Shown here piece after piece: positions 43,045-54,583 of a DNA stretch of 64,000 bases. The translations under genes and the position numbers were made by a program. Source of the stretch: Rhinopomastus cyanomelas (lineage: Eukaryota > Chordata > Aves > Bucerotiformes > Rhinopomastidae); assembly GCA_013400115.1 (NCBI GenBank), contig VXBP01008537.1, forward strand, positions 464,034 to 528,033, in the 5' to 3' direction. Below the pieces are notes generated by a model. That model saw only the letters and a program-made list of their open reading frames with translations. It ran no database searches and was not told where the DNA came from. Each line of letters begins with the position of its first letter. Position 1 is the stretch's first letter.

Positions 43045-43710
43045 TTCTGGTGCACACCAGGATGACAATGAGCCAACAGTGAGCCCTTGTAGACAAGAAA
43101 GCCAACAGCATCCTGGGGTGGATCAGAAGCGAGGTGGTTAGCAGAGCGAGAGAGGTCCTCCTTCCTCTCTACTCTGTCCTGGTGAGACCACATCTGAAAA
43201 TTGTGTCCAGTTCTGGGACCCTCAGTTCAAGAAGGACACAGAACTGCTGGAGGGACTCCAGTGCAAAGCAATGAAGATGATAAAGAAAGTAGAGCACCTC
43301 CCTTATGAGGAAAGGCTGAGGGAGCTGGGTCTCCTTTAACTTGAAGAAACGAAGACTGAAGGATGACTTCATTAATGTCGATAAATATGTGAAGGGTGAG
43401 TGTCAGGATGATGGAGCCAGGCTCTACTCAGTGTCATATAGTGATAGGACATGGGGCATTGTGTATGAGCTGGAACACAGGAGGTTCCACATCAACCTGA
43501 GAAGGAACTTGTCAGTGAGGGTAACAGAGCACTGGAATGGGCTTTCCAGGAGTGTTGTGGAGTCTCCTTCTCTGGAGACGTTTAAAACCCACCTGGATAT
43601 GTTTCTGTGTGACTTGGTCTAGGTGGTCCTGTGCTCTGGCTGAGGGACTGGACTAGATGATCTTTCGAGGTCCCTTCTAATCCTTAATGTTCTGTGATTC
43701 TGTGATTCTT
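43045..43710 (+). mobile_element. CR1, group A
   Basis: Extends 5' to the ARRMTMSQQ-type block (CACACCAGGATGACAATGAG) and ends with doubled tail repeats. The frame is broken between the [12 protein letters not shown] block and [20 protein letters not shown]. It lies in DDC intron 2. Confidence 0.92.
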
Positions 43711-44459
43711 TTCCTTCATGAAAGGTTTTGCAATAATCCCCTTTTCTCCCTCAAAATGGTTAAAGGAAAGCTCCGTAACTTTCAATTTCTTTCTACCACA
43801 GTAAATATTTCATAAAATGGGATTTTTATTAAGCTGCTATGCCTAAACTGTTCCTTCAAGCTGATCTTTAAATGTTAGAATTCTCTTAGGAGACTTCTTT
43901 TTATTACAGAGTTGACTAGAAAGGATCCTACTCAATACTTGTTTTGTTGACTTAGTCTCCTAAATGTCAACTTCTACTACCTTTTAAAGCAGATGGTCGC
44001 TGCTTCAATATCAGACCTTGGATAAATCAGCGTTGGACAGACAATGCAGAAAAAAGCATCTGACATTTGTGCAGTTCTGAATCTTTCCTGTTTTCCCATT
44101 CATGGTATCCTTTTTTATTTTAAGTATTTCCTTGTGTCTGAAGGCCTCCAAGTAACTTGTAGAGGACTGGGTTATTAGTAAACAAGGGATCTCTCCTCTT
44201 GATCTCTGAAAAACACTTTGGATGCTTCTCTGGGTGTAGCTAGGTGATATGATTGCTGTGTGACTGGATATGAAGCCAATGCTCTGCAAATGTGTTTAGT
44301 CAGCATAACTGTAATACCAATTTCTTTTCATCGACCTGTGTCAATATTTGATATTCAGTATGACTTTCTTGTTTCTCCTGGAGCCAACGCTGCTGTCCTT
44401 GCACAAGCAAAATCTCCACTGAAGTCAGTAGAAGTCTCTTCACTCTTCTCAAAGATTAG
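43711..44459. other. DDC intron 2, unique sequence
   Basis: Nothing is recognised. Confidence 0.5.
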
Positions 44460-44535
44460 CTCTGCCAGGGGGATTAGACTAGATGATCTTTTGAGGTCCC
44501 TTCCAATCCCTAATTTTCTGTGATTCTGTGATTTG
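44460..44535 (+). mobile_element. CR1 tail only, group A
   Basis: GGGGATTAGACTAGATGATC through TTTCTGTGATTCTGTGATTT. Confidence 0.86.
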
Positions 44536-44934
44536 TGGATGAAGTCTTTAATCCAACATAATTAAATCTGTGCAGATTAGATCAGAGAATTATGTCCAAC
44601 ACATGTAAATGCTTGAATTGCTGCTCACAGATATGATTGCCTCTTCTTTTTCATCAGAGGAAATGGGGGTTTTTTGGTCTTTGAAGTAGAAGAGAAAACA
44701 CTTTTCTTTGAACACCCGAGAGCATTCAGTAAGATAAAATCAAATTAAAAAACAAGAGATGACTCATCAGAGAACAGATAGTGAGACACTGGATTCCAAT
44801 TATGCCATTGACATGTTATGTTCCCTCTTAACTAAATTGTTTCTTGATATTTACATGCCTTCAAATCAATTTACTTTTACAAAGTGATACATTCTGAAGA
44901 CAAATGTGCAGTTGGGTGTTAAGTATTTTCAAGG
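44536..44934. other. DDC intron 2, unique AT-rich sequence
   Basis: Nothing is recognised. Confidence 0.5.
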
Positions 44935-45049
44935 ATGAAGTCTTTACATTGTCCCATTGGCCAAGAAGGTGAGATAGTTGGTGGGCGAGCACCAGTGGGA
45001 CAGAGCTCTGGTCTTAAGGAAAACCAGGTGGCCTCTTGCTGTCCTAGGG

Positions 45050-45790
45050 TGAAACTGGAGCACTCAGCTCGCTCCCTGAAATGCCTGGGCACCAATGCAG
45101 GCAGCATGAGGAATAAGCAGGAGGAGTTAGAACTCTGTGTCCAGTCAGGCGATTATGATTTGGTGGCAATTATGGAGACCTGGTGGGACAGCTCGCATGA
45201 CTGGAATGTGGTCACGGACAGCTGTGTCCTTTTTAGAAGGGACAGGTCAGCAAGGCGGGGTGGAGGTGTTGCTGTATACATGAGAGAGCAACTGGAATGT
45301 ATTAAGTTCTGTCCGGGGCAGATGAAGAGAGAGTTGAGAGTTTGTGGGTGCAGATGAAGGCTGGCATGAGTGACACTGTTGTGGGTGTCTATGACAGACT
45401 ACCAGATCAGAATGAGGAAGTTGATGAGGTCTTCTACAGGCAGCTGACAGCAGCCTCACAACTACAGACCCTGGTTCTCATGGTGGATTTTTAATTATCC
45501 TGATATTTGCTATAAGACCTACTCAGCCAGCCACCCACAGCGCATTGGTGACAATTTCCTGATGCAACTGGTGGAGGACCCCACTAGGAGAGGAGCACTG
45601 CTGGATCTTGTACTCACCAACAAGGCAGGTCTGGCTGAAGCAGTGAAGGTTGAGGGCAGCTTTGGGTGCAGTGACCATGAGATGGTGGAGTACAGGGTCT
45701 CATGTGGCAGGAACAGAATAGCTAGCAGAATCACACCTTGGACTTCAGGAGGGCCAACTTTGGCCTTTTCAAGCAATTGCTAGGGGAAAT
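45050..45790 (+). pseudogene. CR1 endonuclease domain, broken
   Basis: In successive frames: LKCLGTNAGSMRNKQEELE (N-terminal strand), YDLVAIMETWWDSSHDWN (the ET of the catalytic site), GGGVAVYMRE, then after a shift GRIGDN-type and LLDLVLTNKA, and finally SDHEMVE, the conserved SDH of APE-like LINE endonucleases. At least one frameshift (about 45357) and one TAA (about 45493) prevent a product. Confidence 0.85.
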
Positions 45791-46346
45791 CCCATGGGAC
45801 AGAGTACTGGAAGGTAAAGGGACCCTACATAGCTGGTTAACATTCAAAGACTACTTTATTGAAAAGAAAGAAAAGAGCATTCCAACAGGAAAGAAGTCAA
45901 GGAAGGGAGCCAGAAGACCTGCGTGGTTAAATAGGGAGCTGCAGGGCAAACTGAAGAAGAAGAAAGCCTATAAGTCTTGGAAGGAGGGGATGACCACTTG
46001 GGGTGATTATAAGGCTCTGGTGAGAGAATGTAGGGATGCAACTAGAAAGGCCAAGGCCTCCTTGGAATTAAACCTTGCAAGAGAGGTCACAGGCAACAAA
46101 AAGGACTTCTTCAAATACGTTGCAGGGAAAACTAAACCTAGAAGCAATGTAGGCCCCCTGCTGAATGAGGTGGGTGCCCTGGAGACAGAGGATACAGACA
46201 AAGCGGAGATACTGAACACCTTCTTTGCCTCTGTCTATTGTTCTGGGGGCTGTCTTGATATCAAGTCTTAGACTGCTGAAACTCCAGAGGAAGTCGAGGC
46301 AAGAGAGGAGCCTGCCTTAGTTAATGAGGACTGAGTTAGGGATACA

Positions 46347-47066
46347 TTGATCAAACTGAATGTACATAAATCCATGGGCCCTGATGGGATGCACCAACCC
46401 ATACTAAAGGAGATGGTGGAAATCATTGCTAAGCCACTCCCCATCAACATTTCTAAGTCAGGATCAGGAGAGGTGCCTAGAGACTGGAGGATAGCAAATG
46501 TCACTCCAATCTTCAAAAAGGGAAAGAAGGAGGACCCAGGTAACCGTAGACCGGTCAGCCTCACCTCCATCCCAGGAAAGGTAATGGAACAATTTATCCT
46601 TGTCACTGACTCTAGGCACATCAAAGACAGGAGGGGTGTTATGGACAGTCAGCATGGCTTCATCAAGGGAAAATTGTGCTTGACCAACCTGATAGCCTTT
46701 GATGAGGGCATAACCAGGTGGATAGATGATGGCAGAGCTGTGGATGTGGTCTGTCTTGACTTGATTAAGGCATTTGACACAGTCTCACATAGCATCCTCG
46801 CAGCCAAACTGAGGCAGTGTGGTCTAGATGATCGAGTAGTGAGGTGGATCATTAATTGGCTGCAGGATAGAAGCCAGAGACTAGTGTTCAATGGGATAGA
46901 GTCTAGCTGGAGGCCTGTATCTAGTGGGGTGCCCCAGGGGTCGGTGCTGGGNCCCCTCTACTCTGCCCTGGTGAGACCACATCTGGAGTATTGTGTCCAG
47001 TTCTGGGCTCCTCAGTTCAAGAGGGATGTGGAGCTGCTGGAGAGAGTCCAGCGTAGGGCAACATGA
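46347..47066 (+). pseudogene. CR1 reverse transcriptase, internally joined by N
   Basis: An open stretch of 239 codons with GPDGMHQPILKEM, TPIFKKGKKEDPGNRRPVSL, CLDLIKAFDTVSH (first catalytic Asp), the linker LNWLQDRSQ-like block and SGVPQGSVL. After N at 46952 it continues as [20 protein letters not shown]. The second catalytic pair (FADD) should lie between these blocks and is absent. The join may be artificial. Confidence 0.88.
46952..46952. other. Single-N assembly join within CR1
   Basis: CGGTGCTGGG, then N, then CCCCTCTACTCTGC. The left side belongs to the RT region and the right side to a block several hundred bases further along in other CR1 copies. Confidence 0.9.
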
Positions 47067-47483
47067 ATGGTGAAGGAAGTGGAGCACCTCCCTTATGAGG
47101 GGAGGCTGAGGCAGATGGGTCTCTTTAGGTTGGAGGAGACTGAGGGGTGACCTCATTAATGTCTATGAATATGTGAAGGGTGGGTGTCAGGAGAATGGAG
47201 CTGGACTCTTCTCAATGTGATCTAGTGATAGGACGAGGGGCAATAGATGTAAGCTAGAACATAGGAGGTAACACATCAATCTGAGAAGTAACTTCTTCCC
47301 AGTGAGGAAGACTGAGCACCAGAACAGGCTGCTCAGGGTTGTTGTGGAGTCTTCTTCACTCAAAGTGTTTAAAACCTGCATGGATATGTTCCTGTGTGAC
47401 TTGGTCTAGGTGACCCTGCTGTTGCAGGGGGATTGGACTAGATGATCTTTTGAGGTCCCTTCCTAATGATTCTATGATTCTAA

Positions 47484-49077
47484 AATAACCCCTTCACAGG
47501 GATGACGTCACCCCAGCATACCTTCTGAATGTTCTCTGGGCTGAGACTTGTGATGTGCCAGGGATAGTTGTTGCAGTTGGTGCTGCGGACCTTGCCCTGT
47601 GGAGCAGCACCACCACTGCAAAGCCACATACACCAAGCTGAGAAGGATTTCTGGACATCTTCTGTGTGTAGTGCCTGCACAAAATGCTGCATCAGTTGTC
47701 TGCCTCTGTGCCTCTTTCAGACTGGCTGATGAAATTTATCTCCTTTTTTAGAATAAATGATGATGATAAAATTCAGCTGTAACTGCAAATGGCAGAACTG
47801 CAGATACTCTTTTTTTCTCACATTAGATCCATTAATCTATGAACTTTCAACTGAGGTACCTATCCCTTATGCACGGTAAAGAAAGACTCTGCCTAGGTTA
47901 AGCCAGCCACAGGAAAATATCCTTGAAAGAAATCTGAGGCATAAAATGTCTCTGAAAAGCATTAGGGTGGTAATTACTGAACCAAGACACTCGTGTATCA
48001 CTGTTTATCAGCAGAGGGCTGAAAAAACAGGCATCAATATTGTCATGGGCTTTGCAGCATTTGACTAAGTGTGTCTGTTCCAGCATGGCAAAAGAAATGA
48101 ATTTTAGGCAGGAGAAGGAACAGAAGCTGCACTTGCCTGAGGGCTTTTGGCTTTTTCACTTTGTTTGAGTGGTACAACGGGAATCTGCTGTGTTTCATCA
48201 AACAAATGGCTCCCAGCAAGTAAGCAGTTTAACTCGATTAACCCAAGACAAATGTCACAAGTCTTACAGATAACAGAGGATGGAGCTGGGGAGAGGCACA
48301 GTGGCAGCCTCTGTGGCTCATTGTGGACGTCAGTGAAAGTCTGTGTGCGTGGGTCCTATCAGGGACAGCTGTTGGTTGCATATTGTTTTTTATCTGTTGG
48401 TCATTTTCCTGCAAAGAACCACGTCCTATCCCATTTTTTTCTGATTCATGAAAGAAGGTGTTTGCCACAAGTGCTTTCAAACTTTGTTACAGCAAGGCAA
48501 GAGTAGATTTAAGAGGTACAGCTCAAAATGTTCACAATGATGTGTTTGGATACCTGGTTTTAGCAGGTTTGGAACTCCTGAGCAATAAAAGTGAAATTTT
48601 GAACATGCCACACACAGGGCTAATTTAGATGGCGAAGTTGTAGTGGACAGGAGCTGTTTTCGTATGAAAGAGAGGGGGACGTCTGAAATATCACACATGG
48701 TGCACCACAGCAGAGACAGTAGCATCTGATTTGGTAAAGTTTCCCTTTAACATGGAACATGCCCTTTAATGACAAGCTGGTTGTTGGCGTGGAGATGAGA
48801 AGAGGAAATAAAGAGCTATTTGCCACATGCAAGAACAGTGTGGAGCGGTGAACTCTGAGTTAGCTGCAGAACCAGAAACTTTATTGCAGACTGGGAAAGA
48901 GGGGAGGGTGAAAGGTCAAATTCATCAGAGATGTGAATGCAGAACAAACGAGTAAGGGAACACTGAGCTCAGGCAAGACAGAAAGTAGTCTCTTGCCATC
49001 CTCCAGCTGCAACTTAAGACCACCAGTGTTACGAGAAAGGAAAACAAGTCAGCGTAAGAAAAGGCTTCATCAGTGCA
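47484..49077. other. DDC intron 2, 1.6 kb unique block
   Basis: No exon, transposon or RNA gene is recognised. This is the largest CR1-free stretch in the DDC part of the window. Confidence 0.5.
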
Positions 49078-49755
49078 CCAGTTCATCAGAGGGATTAGAG
49101 TGCACTATCAGCAAGTTTGCTGATGACACACAGCTGGGAAGAGTGGCTAAGACCCCAGCAGGCTGTGCTGTCATTCAGCAGGGCCTGGACAGGCTGGAGA
49201 GTGGGTGGGGAGAAATTTGATGAAATTTAACAAGGGCAGTGTAGAGTCTGGCATCTGGGCAAGAACAACCCCAGGTACCAGTATAGATTGAGGACTGACT
49301 TGTTGGAGAGCAGTGTAAGAGAAAGGGACCTGGGAGTGTTGCTGGCCAGCAGGATGACCAGGAGACAGCAACGTGCCCTTGTGGCCAAGAAGGCTGATGG
49401 CATCCTGGGGTGTATCAGAAGGAGAGTGGTTAGAAGGTTAAGAGAAGTTCTCCTCCCCCTTACTCTGCCCTGGTAAGACTGCATCTGGAATATTGTGTGC
49501 GGTTATGGGCCCTTCAGTTCAAGAGGGAAAAACAACTGCTGAAGAGAGTCCAGCACAGAGCGACAGAATGATGAAGGGAATAGAACACCTTCCTGATGAG
49601 GAAAGGCTGAGGGAGCTAGGAATCTTGAGCTTGGAGAAGAAGAGACTGAGGGGTGACCTCATGAATGTTTGTAACTATGTGAAGGGTGGGTGTCAAGAGG
49701 ATGGAGCCAGGCTCTATTCCATGGCATCTAATGACAGGAAAAGGAACAGTAAGTG
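49078..49755 (+). mobile_element. CR1 middle fragment containing the FADD motif
   Basis: ECTISKFADDTQLGRVAKTP includes the RT active-site FADD. The copy continues through LRTDLLESSVRERDLGVLLA to ERLRELGILSLEKKRLRGDL and stops abruptly at about 49755 without a tail. The frame shifts near 49220 and 49490. Confidence 0.92.
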
Positions 49756-49918
49756 TTCACCTTTCTCTAGAAAGTATTGGATACTGGGATGCATTGTTTT
49801 CTTGTTGTGATAATGAGCTATGTGGCCAGATTCAATGCCTGAAATTCAGCATGTAACTCCAGACTGTGGGCAGGGTCGTTCTGTGGACATCCACTGCACT
49901 GAGGACACTTGCCACATC

Positions 49919-50068
49919 AGTTGGACACTGGAAAAGGCTGCCCAGGGATGTTGTGGATCTCCTTCTTGGGGCTTCTTGGTCTAGGTGGTCCTCCTCTGGC
50001 AGGGTGATTAGAGCAGATGATCTTTAAAGGTCCCTTCCCATCCCTAATGTTCTGCGATTTTGTGAACA
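49919..50068 (+). mobile_element. CR1 3' end, probable remainder of the preceding copy
   Basis: TTGGACACTGGAAAAGGCTG through CCTAATGTTCTGCGATTTTG. Bases 49756-49918 between the two parts do not resemble CR1. Confidence 0.85.
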
Positions 50069-50385
50069 GTGCCCCCCTGCACCAAAAAACCTTGCTACCA
50101 CAGCCCATGAATTCTTGTCTTCAAGGCAGACAAATGAAGAACTCTGCTTTTGGAACTGATCAGAAGTGGAGGCAAGAACTAATGTAGTTCTAATTTGATT
50201 ACAAAATGGATTAAAAATAGAGGATAAAAAAATAATGTAACCTTTTCTAACATATAGGATTCTGTGTCACAGCCAGGTAACTGAGAAGTGTTGGCTAGTC
50301 TCACTCTCTAATCTTCACAGCCGTTGTTAGAATTAGTTTCTGATTCCTGCATGAGTGAAAAATGGCTGTTTTTCTCTTCACACAG

Positions 50386-50499
50386 GTGACTCACTGGAAC
50401 AGTCCCTACTTTTTTGCCTACTTCCCTGTAGCATCTTCCTTCCCAGCTCTTCTTGCAGATATGTTGTCTGGTGGACTAGGCTGTATTGGCTTCTCATGG
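50386..50499 (+). CDS. DDC: DDC exon encoding residues 68-105
   Basis: 114 bases, 38 codons, phase 0: [20 protein letters not shown], then [18 protein letters not shown]. The acceptor is TTCACACAG before 50386 and the donor is GTAAGT at 50500. This segment lines the substrate pocket in AADC (Phe80, Pro81, position 82). By exon length the numbering equals that of human, and position 82 is Val here where human has Thr; position 72 is Asn where human has His. The frame is intact. These changes are not near any N or repeat. Confidence 0.96.
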
Positions 50500-50618
50500 G
50501 TAAGTTTACTGCGGTATGCCCTGCTGTGTGCTAATGGTGCTTCATCATGCCATGGTTTTAACAATTTCAATAATATTCTTCAATGAAATTATTCATTATT
50601 AGCACTGAAGTCACTGGT

Positions 50619-51332
50619 CAGGAACCAGTATAGGTTGGGGACTGACCTGTTAGAAACCAGTGTAGGAGAAAGAGACCAGGGGGTCCTTGCGGACAGAAGG
50701 ATGACCATGAGCCTGTGATGGGGCCCTTGTGGCCAAGAAGGCCAACAGCATCATGGAGTGGATCAGAACGAGAGTGGTTAGCAGATCGAGAGAGGTTGTA
50801 TTCCCCCTCCACTCTGCCCTGGTGAGACTGCATCTGGAGTATTGTGTCCAGTTCTGGGCCCCTCAGTTCAAGAGGGACACAGAACTGCTGGAGAGAGTCC
50901 AGCGCAGAGCCACAGAGATGATGGAGTGGAGTATGTCCCTTATGAGAAAGGATGAAGGAGCTGGGTCTCTTGAGCTTGGAGAAAAGGAGACTGAGGGGTG
51001 ACCTCATCAATGTGCAGGGTGAGTGTCAGGAAGATGGAGCCAGGCTCTTCTCAGTGTCATCTAATGATAGTATAAGGGACAGTGGTTGTCAGCTGAAACA
51101 TAAGAGGTTCCACATCAGTATAAGAAGGAACTTCTTCCCAGTGAGGGTGACAGAGCACTGGAAGGGGCTGCCCAGCATGGATTGTGGAGCTGCCTTCTCT
51201 GGAGACATTTAAAACCCACCTGCATATGTTCCTGTGCAACTTGGTCTAGGTGGTCCTTCTCTGGCAGGGGGATTACACTAGATGATCTTTCGAGGTGTCT
51301 TCCAGTCCCTAAAGTTTTGTGATTCTGTGACT
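50619..51332 (+). mobile_element. CR1, group A
   Basis: From CAGTATAGGTTGGGGACTGA to AGTTTTGTGATTCTGTGA, with [20 protein letters not shown] in frame. A deletion removes part of the VDKYVKGG block (NVQGECQEDG). It fills half of DDC intron 3. Confidence 0.93.
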
Positions 51333-51862
51333 ATTTTTGTAGGAATATTTCTTGACTAATTAAGTGTTTTCACGTAGACACCCTAAATGATTCTAGGAGT
51401 AAAAGGCTATTGCCTCTTTACAGTTTTGCCCCTGAAAAGTCACCAGCATTTAGAGTTAGTGATAGCAGTGTAAATTCACTGGTAATTCACTGTTACTTCT
51501 CTTATCATCTGGATGAATGGAAAATTGTGTTAAAACCTCCCATATTCACATGAGATCTTTGGTCTCTTCTCAAAAGAGGTTAGCAGTTGGAGATTGGGGG
51601 GGGAAAAAAAAAGCAAGATACAAATCTGAGCTTTGAGAGGTGATAGTCATGACTCTGTGTAAGACATTTTTTAGAAAGTATTAGAAACAACATACACCAA
51701 ATGATCTTCAGGTTCCTGATTTAGCTGGTAAAGTTAGTCAGCTAGCCTCTTCCTCTGTAGGCAAAAGACAGATTGAGAGACAAAGTTATTCTTGCTCTGG
51801 CAGATCCTATTTCTCTTCATGGTCTAGTGAAATTACTCTCTCTGCTCTGTTTTTTCACACAG
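51333..51862. other. End of DDC intron 3
   Basis: Unique sequence with a G/A run at 51596-51611, leading to the TTTTTTCACACAG acceptor. Confidence 0.55.
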
Positions 51863-51982
51863 GCTGCAAGCCCAGCTTGCACAGAGCTGGAGACTGTCAT
51901 GCTGGATTGGCTCGGGAAAATGATTAATTTGCCCAAAGGATTTTTAGCTGGGAAGGATGGACAAGGTGGAGGAGTCATTCAG
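51863..51982 (+). CDS. DDC: DDC exon encoding residues 106-145
   Basis: 120 bases, 40 codons, phase 0: [20 protein letters not shown], then [20 protein letters not shown]. The acceptor is CACACAG and the donor is GTAAGA at 51983. SPACTELE is a hallmark of group II PLP decarboxylases (DDC, HDC, GAD), and the exon is the same length as in human. It leads into the PLP-binding large domain. Confidence 0.97.
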
Positions 51983-52388
51983 GTAAGAGGGGACATGAAA
52001 AAAGGGCTACTGGTTTGTGGACTTTGTGATTTTGAAGGATCTTCATGTCAAAACTCTAATAAAGGAAAGACTTTGCTTTTCCTGTGACATTAGTTCCTTT
52101 CAGATTTTCGGCAAGACCAGTGCTCTCAGAATGTCCATGAGTGGGTAGGACCATTCATGAAAATAATGGTTTCTGTTCAGAGCAGCTGAATTCTGAAATA
52201 TTCTTCTTTGAAGAATTGCTGGTAATTAAACTCACCATACTTGAAATTACAATAATAATGCTCAAAGAGAGTGTACGATGGAAACTTTAATTTATTGATC
52301 AAATGAAGTGAGCTCATATTTACCAACAATGTGCAGCCTTGTTTCATAGCTGAAAACAGAAAAAGCTTCTCAAATAGAAATATATTTG

Positions 52389-52686
52389 AGGACTGAGAGA
52401 GGTTCTCCTCTCCTTTTACTCAGCCCTGGTGAGACTGCATCTGGAATATTGTGTCCAGTTCTGGGCCCCTCAGTTCAAGAAGGGCACAGAGCTGCTGGAG
52501 AGAGTCTAGCGCAGAGCCATGAAGATGATGGAGTAGAGCACCTCTCTGATGAGGAAAGGCTGGGGGAGCTGGGTCTCTTGAGCTTGGAGAAAACGAGACC
52601 GAGCGGTGACCTCATTCATGTTGATAAATAAGTGAAGGTTGGGTGTCAGGAGGATGGAGTCAGGCTCTTCTCAGTGGCATCTAGTT
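52389..52686 (+). mobile_element. CR1 fragment, group A, left arm of an inverted pair
   Basis: AGAGAGGTTCTCCTCTCCTT through CAGTGGCATCTAGT, then an abrupt switch to antisense CR1. It overlaps the other arm over about 45 bases of consensus. Confidence 0.9.
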
Positions 52687-52867
52687 GTCTCCAGAGAAGA
52701 AGACTCCAGAACACCCATGGGCACACTGTTCCAGTGCTCTATCACCCCCACCATGAAGAAGTTTCTTCTCATATGGATGTGGAATCTCCTATGTTCCAAC
52801 TTACACCCACTGCCCCATGTCATTTCATTAGATGACACTGAGATGAACCTGGCTGTATCGTCCTTCT
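52687..52867 (-). mobile_element. CR1 fragment, group A, right arm of an inverted pair
   Basis: TCTCCAGAGAAGAAGACTCC through GATGAACCTGGCTGTATCG. No tail is present, so it is an inverted internal piece rather than a separate insertion with its own 3' end. Confidence 0.88.
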
Positions 52868-53740
52868 GAAATACATCTCAATTACATGCAAGAAATGGGG
52901 GCTTCTTTCTTTCATCTTGAGTGGAAGTGCCTGCATCATATTCCTACTAATTTTTCCCAACATATTCCCAGAAAGTGTAAGTTTAAACCAATTGCTATGA
53001 TTCTCCTGGGCAAAACTGTTCTGACACTGGTGTAATTCTTTACTCATCAGTTAGGATATTTGTCATTCCGATTACTGAGGAGGGGGTTATGTTCAAATCA
53101 AGCTTTTGTCAGGTGTCTCAGCAGTATTTATTTTGTAACAGTGAGAGCAAGCAATTATGCCTGATTTTTATCAGCAGGAAGTACTGCCCTTCCAGGCTGA
53201 CAATGCTGGATAGCCTTTCATTTTCATCAGAAACCAGCCAACTTTGTGGATCGAAAGTGAACTCTGTGTTCCTGCTTATGATGAAGTCATTTGTGCTGCA
53301 GATCTTCTTGTCTTGCTCTTGAAACAGTAATGATGCAAATAAGAGAGCATGGGGTAAAGCCAGGGCAAGCGTGTGCTAGTAAAAGTCATTCTCCTGGTAA
53401 ATACCAAGTAATTATTGTGATATGGGGTAAAACTGAGCCTCTGAAAACTGATTCTTAATTACATCTGAAAGCCTCTGTCAATATGAAGGGTGCTGCTGTG
53501 TGCAGGATGACACTTGAAAATGGCAAATGCTGTAAGACAATTCTGGTTCAGAGCTCTGGTGGACATGAACATCCACTCTAGCTAGCATTTCTTCTGCCTC
53601 TTGAACCTGCTTGCCATGGCAACCTTTGTTTGCTTTCATAAAAGGAAAAGTATCATTATCCTTCACTTAACACAAAACACAGCATTCAAGAGGAGAAAAA
53701 AGCATTTTTGAAAATTAGTGAGAAGACAACTTTCTTCCTG
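52868..53740. other. DDC intron 4, unique sequence
   Basis: Nothing is recognised. Confidence 0.5.
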
Positions 53741-54102
53741 AATCACAGAACATTAGGGATTGGAAGGGACCTTGAAAGATCATCCAGTCCAGTCCCCATG
53801 ACACAACAGGAACACCTAGGTCAAGTCACGCAGGAACATATCCAGGTGGGTTTTAAACATCTCCAGAGAAGGAGATTCCACCACCCCCATGGCAGCCCCT
53901 TCCAGTGCTCTGTCACCTTCACTGTGAAGAAGTTCCTTCTCAGATTGATGTGGAATTTCCTGTGTTCCAGCTGACACCCATTGCCCCTTGTCCTATCATT
54001 AGATGACACTGAGCAGAGCCTGGCTCCTTCCTCTTGACACCTGCCCTTCGCATATTTATCAACATTAATGAGGTCACCCCTCAGTCTCCTTTTCTCCAAG
54101 CA
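53741..54102 (-). mobile_element. CR1 3' end, group A
   Basis: GAATCACAGAACATTAGGGA to TCTCCTTTTCTCCAAGCA. The - strand is open from [20 protein letters not shown] to HWKGLPWG. Confidence 0.93.
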
Positions 54103-54448
54103 GTTGTATCCTACTGTTCCTTCTAGGTAGAAAGTAGGTGTATCTGCCTTGGTTAACAACAGATTTGCACCTGGTTCAAGTCCATAGATCCAGTTTTGTA
54201 GCAGTGGTTGCAAGGATGGCGCCTAAACTGAACAAGCAAACAGATTGAAGCAAGCAGGCAGGGACATCATGAAGGAGGAGAGCAAGACCAAATAGAGAGT
54301 GCTCTCTTGCTATTATACATCATCTTAAAAAGCCAGTTTCTCATGCGTATTTTCTGTTAACAACTTCACAGATTCATATGGAAGAAAATGTTGCTCTTCC
54401 TCCTCCGGAATGGGTTCCTGTTGTAACTTCCTTCACTTTGTCCCACAG
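54103..54448. other. End of DDC intron 4
   Basis: Unique sequence leading to the TTTGTCCCACAG acceptor at 54448. Confidence 0.55.
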
Positions 54449-54583
54449 GGAACTGCAAGCGAGGCCACACTGGTTTCAATGCTTGCTGCAAGAACAAAAG
54501 TTATCAGGCAAATGATGTCTGAGAAGCCTGAGCTAACAGAGTCAGACATCATGGGCAGGCTGATGGCCTATACTTCTGATCAG
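54449..54583 (+). CDS. DDC: DDC exon encoding residues 146-190
   Basis: 135 bases, 45 codons, phase 0: GTASEATLVSMLAARTKVIR, then a variable stretch, ending LMAYTSDQ. The acceptor is TCCCACAG and the donor is GTGAGT at 54584. Ala148 and Ser149, which hold the PLP phosphate in the pig enzyme structure (family knowledge), are both present. Residue 147 is Thr where human has Ser, a conservative change. Confidence 0.96.

Larger units (their letters stand above)
44935..47483 (+). mobile_element. Long CR1 with endonuclease and reverse transcriptase, defective
   Basis: The longest LINE copy here, at 2.5 kb. From 45050 the frames encode an apurinic-type endonuclease start (NAGSMRNKQEELELCVQSGD, IMETWWDSSHDWN), then LDLVLTNKAGLAEAVKVEGS and GCSDHEMVEYRV (the catalytic SDH motif). 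A linker follows, and then the reverse transcriptase: KSMGPDGMHQPILKEM, NRRPVSLTSIPGKVMEQFI, DVVCLDLIKAFDTVSHSI and [10 protein letters not shown]. At 46952 a single N joins directly to the much later [20 protein letters not shown] block, so the FADD active-site section is missing. Stops and shifts occur near 45357, 45493, 46270 and 47066. It lies in DDC intron 2. Confidence 0.95.
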
